From NCBI GenBank assembly GCA_003024785.1, contig PUQB01000034.1, forward strand, positions 468,269 through 532,268: a DNA stretch of 64,000 bases. Reading direction: 5' to 3'. The DNA is from Selaginella tamariscina (taxonomy: Eukaryota > Streptophyta > Lycopodiopsida > Selaginellales > Selaginellaceae). Both the position numbers and the translations under genes were made by a program. How positions within the stretch are numbered: the stretch's first letter is position 1; the number at the start of each line of letters is the position of its first letter. Below are positions 22,657-36,040 of the stretch, piece after piece. The notes beneath the pieces are model-generated. The model had not been told where the DNA came from, ran no database searches, and worked only from the letters and a program-made list of their open reading frames with translations.

Positions 22657-24831
22657 ATGGAGTCCGAGGCGATGGGGAGGGTGGCTCCATTATCCGCGCC
22701 AGCAACAGCAGCGTCGGCAGCAGTGACGCAGGCACCAACGCCATCTCTGTCATCAAGGCTAGCAGGTATTGTTCGATCTATTACACCCAGCAGTCGCGCT
22801 GAAGAGAAGAACAAGGCCGTGTGTCAGAAGCTCCAGGAGATAAGGATCAAATTCGTGCGGCTAGTACATCGGCTCGGGCAGTCGGTGGACAATGGTATTG
22901 CTGCTCAGGTCTTGTACAGATTTTCTCTGGCGGAACAGCTCAAGGGCGGGCAAATGCGGAATGGCATTGCGTATGACAAAGCGTGTGGTCTGGCTCTGGA
23001 GGAGGAGACATCCTCTCAGGAAGAACTTGATTTCTGCTGCACTGTTTTGGTTCTGGGTAAATCCGGAGTCGGCAAGAGCGCCACCATTAATTCCATATTC
23101 GACAAGCCGATGACAGACACGGCCGCATTTGGCCCCTGCACGAGCAAGGTCCAGGTGATAAGCGGGTCACTCAAGGGTATCAAGATGAAGGTTATTGACA
23201 CTCCGGGTTTGTCCGCAAGCGTGGGGGACATGCGGCACAATGAGCGTCTTGTTTCGTCTATCAAGCGTTGCATTGGCAAGAATCCACCAGACATTGTCCT
23301 GTACGTGGACCGTGTGGACTCACAGAGCAGGGATTTGCCACTGATGCGCTTCATTGCGGACAGGTTTGGACCAGCAATCTGGTTCAACGCTATTATAGTC
23401 TTGACCCACGGAGCTTCATCTCCGCCTGATGGGCCCGATGGCTTGCGTTAAGATACGATCGTATGTGAGCCAGAGAACGGGATCTATCAGCAGACGGTGC
23501 GCACGGCACTGGGTGACCAGCGACTCTTAAATCCCGTGACTTTGATTGAGAACCACCCTGCTTGCAGAAGAAACAGGGCTGGCGAGAAAGTGCTGCCCAA
23601 CGGAATGGTCTGGAGGCCCGAGCTCTTACTTCTGTGCTTCGCAGCCAGGATTCTTGCTGAGGCTAACACCCACTTAAAGCTTCCGGAGACCATGCCTCTG
23701 AAGAGACTTGGAGAGCGTCGAAGTGGATCTCCTATGCCAGTGCTACTTGCTTCTCTCCTGCAGTCCCGAGCAGATGTGCAGCAGCCAGACGAAGAAGAGT
23801 ATGCTCCAGACGAGGATTCGGATGATGTTGAAACTGATTATGACGAGCTGCCACCTTTCCGACGCCTTACGGATGAAGAGCTGGGCAAATTGGATGCGGG
23901 GAACAAGGCTAGCTATTTCGAGGAGTTGGCGCTGAGGGAGAGGCTGTATAAGAGGAAGATCTGGAAGATGCAATGCAAGAGATGGAGGGAAATGAAGGAC
24001 GAGTCTGAGGAAGAGCAACGGGATATGGCACCAGGGGTATCAGCGGACATCGCGTTGCCCACGACGTTTCACTCGGATAACCCCATCCACAGGTATCGCT
24101 ACGTTGACGATACATCTTGGATTGTCCGGCCGGTTACAGAAGCCCAAGGTTGGGACCACGAGAGCGGGTTCAATGCAGCTAACATGGAGCGGTCGTTCCA
24201 CATTGCAAAGAAGATCCCCGTCTCGGTGTCTGGCCAAATGGTGAAGAACAAAAAGGATATGAGTATCACCTTTGATGGCTCGGCAGCATACAAGCATGGA
24301 GAGGATAGAGTGACGACGGGAGGCTTAGACATCCAAACGGTTGGGAGGGACGTTTGCTATAGTCTCTGGGGCGGAACCAGCTTCAAGAATCACAGTTCCA
24401 ACAGGACGATAGCTGGCATGGGGATCACAATGGTTGGGGGCAAAGCGGTTCCTGGGGTGAGGCTAGAGGACAAGTTGGTAGTCGGCAAGAGGGTCAAGGT
24501 GGTAACCAGTTGTGCGACGTCACTTGTTAGGGGCGACGCTGCTTACGGAGGGATCATTGAAGCCACAGTTGTTGGACCAGACTATCCGGTTGATCGTTCA
24601 AATTGCACGGTAGGGTTCTCGGTTATGAACTGGACAGCCAAGGATGTAGCACTCGGTGGTAATTTGCAAGCGCAACTACACCTTGGTGGAACAGCAATGG
24701 TTTTGAGAGGCAACGTGAACAATCGGGGGACTGGACAGATTAGTTTCAAGGCTAACAGCACTGACCAGCTTCAAATGGCTTTGTTGGCGCTCATTCCCGT
24801 GATCCGTGCCCTTTTCAGGAACCAGAGTTGA
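22657..24831 (+). CDS. TOC159-like: Toc159-family preprotein import GTPase, short acidic domain
   Basis: A receptor GTPase of the chloroplast outer-envelope import channel. It is intronless and about 725 codons. After MESEAMGRVAPLSAPATAAS comes an Ala/Ser-rich stretch, then a charged segment with LQEIRIKFVRLVHRLGQS. The GTPase has P-loop VLVLGKSGVGKSATINSIFD, switch KVIDTPGLS, NPPDIVLYVDRVD and VLTHGASSPPDGP. The membrane (M) domain follows, with LPNGMVWRPELLLLCFAARI, DYDELPPFRRLTDEELGKLD, YRYVDDTSWIVRPV and SLWGGTSFKNHSSNRT. The long acidic A domain of Arabidopsis Toc159 is absent. Compensating shifts and a stop occur at about 23445-23480, between the G and M domains, where SYVSQRTG reads in another frame. 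Confidence 0.92.
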
Positions 24832-24932
24832 TGCGTATGTGTGTGTGTGCAGTGTGTAAAATATTAATGTTTATGGCCACCGTCCGATCTATCTAGGGCT
24901 CACTCAATTTTAGGGTTCTTGGTGGCTGCGCG

Positions 24933-26974
24933 ATGGCGCTCGCATTCGACGAATATGGGAGGCCGTTCATCATCCTCCGGGAACAGGAGCACAAGACGCG
25001 GGCTCGAGGTCTGGAAGCTCAGAAGGCGAATATTGTGGCGGCCAAGTCGGTTGCTCGCATCCTTCGCACTTCCTTGGGCCCCAAGGGGATGGATAAAATG
25101 CTGCAGAGCCCCGATGGCGATGTCACAATCTGTAAGTCTCATCACTAGCTTCTCCCGCATCTCTTGCCTTTCTTTTCTGCAGCAAATGATGGCGCGACTA
25201 TACTGGAGCAGATGGAGGTTGAGCACCCAATAGGAAAGCTCATGGTGGAGCTATCAAGGAGCCAGGACTATGAGATTGGCGATGGCACTACTGGGGTAGT
25301 AGTGACGGCCGGAGCCCTTCTCGAGCAGGCCGAAATGCTCATCGACCGCGGCATTCATCCCATCAGGGTGGCCGAGGGGTATGAGATGGCTGCTAAAGTA
25401 GCGGTTGATCACCTCTCGCGGATCTCGCACACTTTCGACTTCAGTCTGTCCAACATCGAATCCCTTGTACAAACCTGTATGACAACTCTCTCATCCAAAA
25501 TGTGAGTCTGCTGGATTCGCCTGTGTATGATTTTCTTTTCTTCTTACAATTGTTTGTGCAGTGTCAATCGGTGCAAGAGGATGCTAGCTGAAATCGCTGT
25601 CAAGGCTGTACTGGCTGTCGCGGATTTAGAAAGGAAAGACGTCAATCTCGATATGATCAAGGTTGAAGGTAAGGTTGGCGGAAAGTTGGAGGATACCGAA
25701 CTTGTCAACGGTATAGTCGTGGACAAGGATATGAGCCATCCGCAAATGCCCAAAAAGATAGAAGATGCCAAGATTGCGATCCTCACCTGCCCATTCGAGC
25801 CGCCAAAGCCAAAGACCAAGCATAAGCTTGACATTGATTCCACCGAGAAGTTCGAGGCACTGAGGCAAGCCGAGAAGAAGTATTTTGATGACATGGTGCA
25901 AAAGTGCAAGGTGCGTTTCCGTATGCATAATGTGACATTCCGTTATCATCTCCATTTACAGGATGTCGGTGCTACACTCGTGATTTGTCAATGGGGTTTC
26001 GATGACGAAGCCAATCATCTGCTTATGCATCATGGTCTGCCAGCGGTTCGATGGGTCGGAGGAGTTGAACTTGAGCTTATTGCCATCGCCACAGGTGCCA
26101 TCCTCTGTGACTTGTCTACTTCCAGAGCTCACCAAACATCCCTCTGCTTTGTTTTCAGGTGGCAGAATTGTACCCAGATTCCAGGAGCTGACACCGGAAA
26201 AGCTTGGACGGGTAAGGTGGCTTAGTCGCTCAGTTGAACTTCTTATCACGGATCCTTGTTTCAGGCTGGCTTAGTGCGGGAGAAATCCTTTGGCACGACA
26301 AAAGACCGGATGCTCTACATTGAAAAATGCGCAAACTCTCGGGCTGTAACAATATTTATTCGGGGCGGTAAGTGCCTATTAATGTAGCTATATCTAGACG
26401 TGACGGTGATTTACTTACAGCCAGTAAAATGATGGTCGAGGAGACAAAGCGCAGTCTTCATGACGCGCTTTGTGTAGCAAGGAATTTAATCCGTGATAAT
26501 TCGATTGTATATGGGGAGGATCAGCCGAAATCGCCTGTTCTATCGCGGTTGAAGCTGCTGCAGATAGAATACCTGGAGTGGAGCAGGTAAGAAGTTTGTT
26601 TTACTTTGCTTTGCACTGAAGCGTACAAATGCAGTACGCTGTGCGAGCTTTTGCGGACGCTCTGGACGCCGTTCCCATGGCGTTAGCCGAGAACAGCGGT
26701 TTGCAGCCCATTGATACACTGACTGCTGTGAAGGCTCAGCAGCTGAAGGTAATGAATGTGGTTATCAGCTGGGTGTACCTAACAAGTGTAATTGTGGCTA
26801 CAGGAGAAGAATCCACACCTGGGAATCGACTGTAACGACATGGGGACAAATGACATGAAGGAGCAGAATGTGTTTGAGACGTTGATTGGGAAGAAGCAGC
26901 AGATTCTCCTGGCCACCCAAGTCGTCAAGATGATTCTCAAAATCGACGACGTGATCACGCCCTCCCAATATTAG
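24933..26974 (+). CDS. CCT5: Chaperonin CCT subunit epsilon
   Basis: One of eight subunits of the cytosolic TRiC/CCT ring that folds actin and tubulin. Nine exons were traced: 24933-25131, 25183-25501, 25562-25910, 25962-26094, 26159-26211, 26265-26367, 26421-26586, 26635-26748 and 26804-26974, all GT-AG. It starts [20 protein letters not shown]. Group II chaperonin motifs: [79 protein letters not shown] and [20 protein letters not shown]. It ends [17 protein letters not shown]. The exons sum to 1607 bp, one short of 536 codons: a G is missing in the run at about 26514, where [20 protein letters not shown] is expected. For an essential gene this points to a sequence error. Confidence 0.95.
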
Positions 26975-27152
26975 AGACTTGTCATAGCTTTAAGATTTTA
27001 AAACTCTTCCAATTCTACCGATGCAGTCAATCAGATTTTTAAATTTGTGTAACTAATAAACTAATAACTATACATAAAGGTTTATTCATTAAAGGCATCA
27101 TTTGCATAGCCCTAATGGCTATGGAGTTAAGAATGTAGCCCTAATCGGAGCG

Positions 27153-28213
27153 ATGGAGTTAAGAATGGTTCAGAAATGCATTTCAGATTTGACTTGTGTT
27201 GAGAGATACTTGGAGTCCACGCCTGTAGAACAGCAGCGATTGAGCGACATGTTGCTGGAAATCACAAGGACTTCTTTCGCAATCACAAGTCTCGCAGGCG
27301 TCGACACAAACCAGACAAAACTGGTGGAGAGCACGGTAGGCATTCTGGAGGAGAATGGGGAAGAAGCAAGGCTGGATCATGGGTTGCAAAGGACAAGGAT
27401 AAATGGGGAATTTGTAGCACATGTGCTCAAGCGATTGACTAGTGATAGATCGAAAGCCCTCGTGTTCTACAAGTGGGCAAGCAAGCAGCCAGGATTTCGT
27501 CACACTTCTCTAACATTGAACCAGCTCCTGAAGAGCTATGTCAACGCTGGCCATGTCAAAGGTGCGTTGGATCTCCTAGCAAGTGAGTTGAAGAGCGTGA
27601 CCGATTTCTCCAGCTTTGAGCTCCTGACCCCTCGGCTGACCAAAGGATACCAGATGGTTGAGGTTCTTGCTCTCATGTACAAGACAGGTTTTCCCCTTGA
27701 CTTGGGCATCTGTAAACAGGCGCTTAAGGCGTTTCTGGATGAAGGCTCCAAGGATAAGTGCTCCATTTTGGCAGTTTGCAGCTTGGTGGAGCTGTGTGAG
27801 CAAAGAGCTGCAGGTGATGATCATGCTTGGGAACTGCTCCTCAAAGCTGCAGCCAAAGGTAGATTGGAGCGAGCTGGAGACTTGTCTGCTGACTTGAAAG
27901 AAGGTCCTTCCCTTTTACACACACGCACACACCTTGAAGCACGCAGCATGCACATATCAAAGGAGAGACAGAGAGCACACACACACACTCTCATATTTTA
28001 TATCTATATACACGCATGTACATATGTGTAGACACTGTAACCAACACATACGGTGCAAATTTATTTTTAGTGTGTAGTTTCAGATTGTGTTGTGTGCGCG
28101 TGTGTGTGTGCACGTGCGTGCGTGCAGATAACAAGGGATTGATATCTGATGCAGCAAAGAAGAATGACAGGTCAAGCGAGGTGTCCCTGCTGCGCAACAC
28201 ATCTTTAAGGTAA
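27153..28213 (+). CDS. P-class-like PPR protein, short
   Basis: Two exons, 27153-27903 and 28128-28213, give 278 residues in frame (GAA-G joined to AT-AAC). The start chosen is the ATG of MELRMVQKCISDLTC; a near-copy of the preceding 29 bases lies just upstream and holds a stop in the same context. The text RINGEFVAHVLKRLTSDRSK, ALVFYKWASKQPGFRHTSLT and LNQLLKSYVNAGHVKGALDL is typical of P-class plant PPR proteins of mitochondria. Later helices (FPLDLGICKQALKAFLDEGS, DDHAWELLLKAAAKGRLERA) keep the repeat pattern. The C-terminus DAAKKNDRSSEVSLLRNTSL is short and polar. The intron is unusually long for this window and full of CA/TG repeats. Confidence 0.7.
27904..28127 (+). repeat. PPR intron rich in CA/TG microsatellite
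   Basis: The 224-bp intron contains several ACACAC and TGTGTG tracts on the same strand (about 27916-27935, 27975-27988, 28096-28120). The tracts are complementary, so the transcript could fold back on itself. Confidence 0.7.
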
Positions 28214-30986
28214 TGATATACACTTTTGTTTATAAAGGTGTGTGCGCGCGTTTGTGTGTGTGTGGAGATTCATGGTATTTGAGTTTTGGTTTTTCAGTTC
28301 TGGTCTTAATCCACTAGCAAATGAGTTTAAGCCGCATCACTGAGTTCATTACTAAGTTTACGAATGTATTATGATTTTCTCCTAATATACGTACAAATGT
28401 ACAATTCTACTCACTCACACACACAAGTGACATACTTATTTAGAAAGCATGAAGGCCAAGCTTCCAAGAGTGGTCCTAGATAATGCTTGTCGTTAGGGAT
28501 GAGAGGACAGCATACACAAGCCAAGTATTCATCACATTAAAAGCATTCACTATCAAAAAACAAATGCATAGACATTTGTATTATGTATGCACAATTATAG
28601 TGGGTTAATTTGATGTTCCAAGAACAATGCTACCAGAATATTTTAGTATACGTGGTATCTGACGTGGAACGAGCAACGGTGGGTAAGGACGAACGAGAGG
28701 AGGATGCGTGGAGGAGAGGAGCGTTCTCGACCTGGTTTTGGGCAAAGCTGGTTATGTCTCTGACCTAACATCCGTATAATCACCATCGTTTTAAGCCTAT
28801 CACCATCCGTGTGTGTATATGGTGTCCGAACTCCGAAGTAGTAGAAATATCTTGTTTAATGACAGTCGCTTAGGTTCCATGTGAGCTGTTCAGCCTCCAA
28901 CTCTATAAATTCACTATGTTATTAAATTGGTAAAAATGAACTTAAAAACATATTGGGTGTGATAAATGGCTCCAGCCACTGAAATACATGTGGCACTACC
29001 ACGTGGTTAACATATAACTACTACCTGGCACTCGTGCATGTGTATGTATGTACACCACTTTGAGTGTGGATCTGAAATCTACAAAGTACAAAGTTATAAT
29101 GGATCTCTAACACAAATCATTTCATATGAATCGATAAACAATCTAATTGAACACGGTATACACAATAATCAAACGTAGTTAACTCAATCTTCGTCAACTT
29201 TAGAAAATGAACCAACATTAAGTATACTTTAATAAAATTTATATTATACTCAGAACCAGCATTAATTCATTCTTAATATACTTTAATAAGATTTCATGTT
29301 ATACTCAAATCTTAATCTAACATATGAATATTAATATACTTTAATAAGATTTCATGTTATACACAAATCTTAATTTAACAAATAAATACTAAGCCACACT
29401 CTAAATCTTAAAAAGAAAAGAAAAGACCCGTATTGACTTATTGTTAAACTTTTCCTATTATATTATATTTTCTATGCAACACACTTGGAAGTAGTGCCAA
29501 TCTCAATTATCCTTCCTTACTAATTATGCTTCTTAATTTAATTAAAGAAATTTATAAGAAGTTACAAGGAACCATATCTGTATCATCCATAAAAATAATT
29601 CAAAGGGACCGAAGTTCACCATTCACTTATAAGTTTAAGGAAAATGATCAAATTAATTTTCTAGTTTTCTAGAATTATAAAATTGACCCTCTAGTTTTCT
29701 CCCAATATGTAATGTTTTAATATGTAACAAGCTTTTTAAGAACTTATTACATAATAAAATGTATGTGAAACACTAGTTTAAAATTCATTTAAACAAGTAA
29801 GAAAAAGGATTGTTGAAACCAATTCAATATTAAACTCCGTAAAATATGATGAATAATATAACACCTTAGTTAGGATGTAACATGTCATGGTTTTATTTAA
29901 TAAGAGTCATTTAAGTGTCACCTTAAATTACATATCGTAATATCAATTAGCTTTTTGTCTTTTTTTAATTAAGAAGATAAGGGTAATAGTCTTATATTTA
30001 GTACCACCAATTCTCCTTTATCTTTGTAATCAATGAAAACAAATAATACATTTACACTTGGTATATAATTAATTCCAGGGACAAAACTTGTATAACTCAT
30101 ACATTAAATAAAAGAGTTAACTCATATACAAAGTGAGCGGGTTAATCAAGATTTTAGTATAGTGGTGAGGATGACATTTATCACTTATGAGTAGATTTTT
30201 TAATATAACTCATACACTAAGTGAGTGGGTTAATCAAGAATTTATTATAGTGGTGAAAATAATGTTTCATCTATGACTAAATCTCTTTATTTTCACCTTG
30301 AAGAAGGGGAAGTATTGGTTTTAAGCATATTAAATGACATAAAAAAGAAGGTGACAATAGAATATGTGAACTAGGGCATTCACTCTTTTAAAAGATGCTG
30401 AGTGTCACAATTCTTACTTTATAAAAAGTTAGTAGGTTATTGATATGCTACCCAATTAAATAGTACAAGGGCCTTGTCTTTATGGGTAAGACGGGAAAGA
30501 GTACTCTGACATAACCCCTAACGCGAACAGGGTGATGTGGTAGTGCTAATGTGGGTAAGATGATGTGGCTATGATGTGGACAGAGTGATGTAGCAACTTG
30601 AGGTATATTCTAGGTGGGGAGTGAGAATAAGTTAGAATACACTCATAAAGGAATACTCGCTTGTACTCTTATTACACATGAATAAGAAGTGACTATTCCA
30701 ACATAACCCCTCTAATATACAATAGGAATTATGTCAGAGTTTTTACTTGGTGCCACAAAGGCGGCTTGCCAGATGCTAACCTTAGAATCCCCTCTTTAAA
30801 AACCCCACAAAATCTAGTAAAGTAACCCACATTAGGAACCCATCCCTAAGGAACTTAAATCCTAACTGACTAAGTTCATGAATGTGGCTCACCTTGTGAA
30901 TCAGGATACGTGGACTAGCTGAGCTACATGTATCGTTTCTAACTTGGCATAGTTGAGGCGGTTGGAGCAAGGCCTCAACCACTAGT
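28214..30986. other. Long AT-rich gene-free stretch with small duplications
   Basis: No coding region, RNA gene or clear transposon end is seen. Two local duplications are visible: a roughly 60-bp unit with AATATACTTTAATAAGATTT (about 29217-29370, two to three copies), and a unit of about 90 bp with GTGAGTGGGTTAATCAAGA (about 30115-30290, two copies). This is the boundary between the gene-dense part and the transposon-rich part. Confidence 0.5.
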
Positions 30987-31583
30987 TGTCACGACCCGAT
31001 ACAGGATACATGATATAAATATGGGTTATAGGATATGCCTATAGGATGTACTTACAAGATATGCCTATAGGATATACCTACAGAATATGCCTGCAGGATA
31101 TGCCTATAGGATATACTTACAGGATATGCCTGCAGGATATTCTTACAGGATATACCTACATGATATTCCTATAGGATATACCTATAAATATACTACAGGA
31201 TATGCTTGCAGGATATTCCTACAGGATATACTTACAGGATATTCTTAATAAGATATGCCTATAGGATATATTATAGGATATGCCTAAAGGATAAGGGTCA
31301 CTATTTTTAGCTCATGACCAGATTAGACTCACGACCAGATTAGCTTGGAGTTGTGAGTATAAAAGCTCCGACCTAATTGTTGTACAATCAGTTACTATCA
31401 ACACTAGTCTTTCTACGATCAATCTTGTCTTGTCTTGTTCTTGTCTTGTCTTGCTCCTTGCCTCCTGCTCTTGTCTTGTTCCTAATTCTTAGTTCCTGTC
31501 CTGCTCCCTGTCCTGCTTCTGAGTTAAACTTCCTTGTTCTCTGAATCCTACTCACTTCCTTGTTCCTGGATCGTGACTTAACA
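30987..31583 (+). repeat. 5' LTR of the outer chromovirus
   Basis: 597 bp. Begins with TGTCACGACCCGATACAGG. A block of about 20 copies of a 13-bp unit (AGGATATGCCTAT and close variants) fills 31010-31290. A TATAAAA box lies at 31358-31364. A TCTTG/CCTTG-rich stretch follows to the end. No standard initiator-tRNA-Met primer site is obvious after the LTR. Confidence 0.9.
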
Positions 31584-34500
31584 GTTTGATAGTAACTGCT
31601 TTCATAGCTTTCCGATTTCCAGCTACTTTTTTTTCCTTAATTCTTCTCCTTCTTTCCCTTTTTTCTTTCATAAATCATGGCCGATTTTGAGCAATTTCAA
31701 CGCAAGCACCAACTATTACTTCATGAGCTGGCCACTTTGCACCAAGTGGTCACAGATCTGTAAGGTTTCACCAACGCGGTGCATGCAACTGCTAATGCAT
31801 CCTCCAAGGTTGCTGCGCATGCTCTCTCTCAAGTATCCGTTTTCCTCTCCATCGAACACTTCTTTGGAGCCGAAAATCAGCATGCCAAAAAAGTTCAATG
31901 CAATCGTGCCGATTTCCAAGGGTTCCTGAATCAGATCAAGCTTTTGATCCGCATGCAACCACGCCATTACTCGATTGATGCACAAAAGGTTGGCCTTTTG
32001 GCATCCCTATTAGCTGGATCTCCACGGGCTTGGGTTGCCCTTTGCTGGAGCATGACAACCCATTGATGAAAGACTTTGAAGGTTTTGTGGCTGCCTTTAA
32101 AGCTTGCTTTGGAGATCCTGATAAGTACCGTTCCGTATGCACGAAGTTACGAAAGCTCACACAAGAATCTCGACCAGCTTCCGTCTATGCATCCGAATTT
32201 CAGTAACTTTGCACGAACATTCCATGGGACGAGACTGACTTCCGTTTTGGGTTGAGGGATGACGTGAAGGACCTTCTCCTTACGTTATCGGATGCCTAAA
32301 CATTAGCGAAGATCATGCAACAGGCCATTCGCTGCGACAACCGCTTGTTCGAGCGTCGTCAGGAAAAATTCCGTCAGCAGTTCCTGTAAACCAATTCTGC
32401 AGCTATGGTACATACTCCTGCGACACCTTCTGGAGTAGTTCCTATGGAGGTTGAGAAATACAAGTGTGGCTCACTTTTCGCTGCTGATAAGCAACGTCGC
32501 CGCAGTGAGAATCTATGTTGTATTGTGGTGAAGCAGGACACAAGGTGGCGGAATGTCCTATTAAAGTCAGGAAGTTCAAGACGCGTGAAGTTGAAGCTGA
32601 AGTTCAGTCAAAAAACTTCAATGTTCACTTCATCTAGGAGCCACAAAGTTGGACGTAGGTGCAGACTCCATTGGTGCTGCTCATACCATTCCGTCACTCA
32701 AGTTTCTTGTACACATTCATCTCAATAATTGAGAGCTCAAGGAGTTTGCCCTGTTAGACATTGGTGCAAATGCATGCTTCATGGATGACACTTTTGCAAC
32801 TCAACATGGCATTCCGGTGGTGAAGTTGAAGCGTGCAGTTCCTATAGAGGTGGCCGATGGTCGTCTGATTGCTTTTGAAGCAGTTACGCATGTTACCAAA
32901 CCTCTCTCTTGCAGTCATGGTGCATTCAACTGTTCGATTTCCTTCAACTTGATTAAGACTCGGTCGACTCCCATCATTTTGGGCATGCCATGGTTCGTTG
33001 TTGCAAATCCTCAGATCGACTGGAGGTCTAGGACACTCACGTTTTTCTCTCCGGCAACCAAGATCAATCCTGTACCTTCCTGTGTGCAGGATACATCCTT
33101 AGTGTCTGAGGCAGTACAAGCTACAGAATTGACCGTGCCTGTTCCTGTATCAGTGTTGAAGACTCCTCCTCGACAGGATTCACCTCATGTCAATTCCTCA
33201 GCACATCCGCAGGCTCTCTCCACTCCTGTAAGTTTGCGGATTCTTGTACAGGGTTCTTCCAATCCTGTATCAGTGTCAAAAGTTCCTCCTCAACAGCATC
33301 CACCTCCTATTGGTTTGTCAGCACATTCACAGGCTCTCCTCACTTCTGTGCATCCACGGACTTCTGTACAGTTTTCTCTCAATCCTGCCTCTTTTCATTA
33401 CTCTTCTTCTGTTCCACCCCCCAAGATCTTTCCTCTTTTTCAATCACAACTCCCTTTTTCTCCTCTCCGAGTTCTTATCACTACCATGCATGAACTTGCC
33501 ATTGATCCTAGTCCTTTTCATCTTTTGCCTTCCAAGTAACTCCTATGTCTTCTTCTACCTTTCATGTATTTGACTCCCTTGTTTTTCAATCTCCTTCTCC
33601 TGTTCCTTCTTCTTTTCCTCCTTCTTCCCTGCCATCCAAGTATCACTCCTTTCAGAACGTTTTTGATAAGCACAAGGCTGCAGTTCTTCCTGTTCACAGG
33701 TCCTACAACTGTCCTATCGATCTTGTGGAAGAAAAGACTCCACCATCCGGACCGATTTATGCACTGTCACTTACAGAATTGGAGGTTCTTCGTCAGTACA
33801 TCGAGGAAAACTTTGGTATCCGGCTTCATTCGTCAGTACATCGAGGAAAACTTTGGTATCCGGTTTCATTCGTCACTCAAAGTCCCTTGCAGAAGCACCT
33901 ATCTTCTTTGTCAAGAAGAAAGATGGGAGTTTACGTTTGGTTGTGGACTACAGAGGTTTGAACTAAGTCACCATTCAGAACCGGTACCTGTTGCCATTGA
34001 TCCCGGAACTTCTCGATCGGCTGCAAGGAGCAAAGGTGTTCACAAAGATCGACTTACGAGGGGTTTACAATCTTGTACGGATTTGTCCAGGCGATGAGTG
34101 GAAGACTGCCTTTCGTACAAGGTATGGACACTTCGAGTACACGGTGATGCCTTTCGGACTTACCAATTCCCAGCCGTGTTCCAACACATGGTGAACGACA
34201 TCTTTCATGACTTCTTGGACCAGTTTGTGGTAATCTACCTCGATGACATTTTGATTTTCTCCAAGGACCAGGCGGCTCATGACAAGCATGTACGACTAGT
34301 CCTACAGAGGCTTTGCAAGCATGGCCTGTATGCGAAGTTGGAGAAGTGTTTCTTCGACAGGGATATTGTGGAGTTCTTGGGCAACATCGTCTCTCCTGTT
34401 GGCGTTTCCATGCACATGCACAAGGTGAAGACTATCACGGAGTGGGAGAGGCCCAAGTATGTACGAGATGTACAATGTTTCCTTGGCTTTGCAAACTTCT

Positions 34501-35355
34501 ACAGGCGTTTCATATAGGACTTCTCCAAGCGTGTACTTCCACTCACGAAACTCACCAAGCGCACAGGAGTGTTCTCTTGGTCCGACAAAGTGGAACATGC
34601 ATTCACAACACTCAAGGACGCCTTCACGATAGCTCCGATTTTAACACATCCTGATCCTTCTCGTCCCTTCTTCATTAAAGTAGATGCCTCGGATTTTGCG
34701 GTAGGATGTGTTCTATCACAAGTTGGAGAAGACAAGTTGCTTCATCCTGTAGCTTTTCACTCTTGTAAGTTCCTTTCGACAGAGATCAATTACGAGATTC
34801 ATGACAAGGAACTCAAGGCCATTGTGGATTCGTTCGAGGAGTGGTGGCATTTCCTGAAAGGTGCTGCACATCCTGTACAAGTTCTTACGGATCACAAGAA
34901 CCTGGAGTATTTTCAAACGGCTCGAGTTCTCAGTTAGTGACAGGCTAGGTGGGCGGAGTTCCTATCACGTTTTGATTTTGTCATCATCTACAGGCCTGGT
35001 TTTCGAAATGGCAAGGTGGATGCATTGTTTAGGCGCTCTTACTTTGCCCTGACCTTGGGCTATCCTGCATATGACTGTCAAAAGCAAGTGTTGTTGGGTC
35101 CTGATTGACTTCGGCTTGCAGCACTACAAGTTCATCAGGCTTCAACAGATTCCACACTCCTACAAGACATCCGTTTGCAATTGGCTACAGACGACTTGGC
35201 AAGGAATGTGTTTTCACACATTAGTCCTGACATCGCAAGTTCCTCTTTCTCTAGTTCCCGTACAGACTACAAGTTGTTTGCCATACTGGACGGACTCATG
35301 TACCGGGAAGGTTTCATGTACGTTCCTGTTGGTGTTTGTAGGACACGTGTGTGGT

Positions 35356-36040
35356 TGACGGTGGCTCGTCATTGCAGCCAGCCGGTAGGACGCCCACCGG
35401 TGCGGACGAGCGACTGGACGAAGTGCGCGGATAAGGGAGGTACTTCAGGTACGGACTGATGGTGACCAGTGTCAGGCGGTGGCGTAACCGAGCGAAGATC
35501 CAATCGTCCGGACCAACTACCCAGGGTATGAAGGACAGCATGCGTGGGGAGGCGCATAAATGTGACAGGCAGGACTCTGTCACCAGGCAGCAGACCAGTG
35601 GGAGAGCACCACATGTAGCTAGGGTCTAGCGGTAGGTACCAACTATATAAGCCAGAAGGCTGGTAGTGGGTCGGGGTCTTTTGGGAGTCAGGTTTGTGTC
35701 TTATATCTTGCTCTACTGTGGGAAATAGTTTTTACTCAAATAGGCAATTATAATATATCCATTTTCCTTCTATTCACCTCACAAGCGAGCGATCCCCGCT
35801 TGCCCGACTCCTAGGCCCTGCAACACTCTCTGCCTAGTCATCACAGTAGGACTCCCCCTTACCTGTACACGGACCCTCGCGGCATCCGGGTAGAGGCCAT
35901 CCAATACCTTTCATTATTCCTGAGGTAAGGCCCGGCTTACCGGCCGAACCCCCGGAGTTGGACGCCCTCAACAACGTCCTGGCGACCACTGCAGCTTCTT
36001 GAGAAGCACCACATCTGGCCTATGGAGTCCCTGACGACCA
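35356..36040 (+). repeat. 5' LTR of the nested element
   Basis: Begins TGACGGTGGCTCGTC and ends GACGACCA. TATATAA lies near 35644. By eye about 90 percent identical to the 3' LTR, with transitions prominent among the differences, as expected from decay of methylated cytosine. Confidence 0.88.

Noticed and set aside
31584-31605. Initiator tRNA-Met primer site after the 5' LTR of the outer element
   Set aside because: The sequence GTTTGATAGTAACTGC does not match the usual TGGTATCAGAGC site well enough to call.
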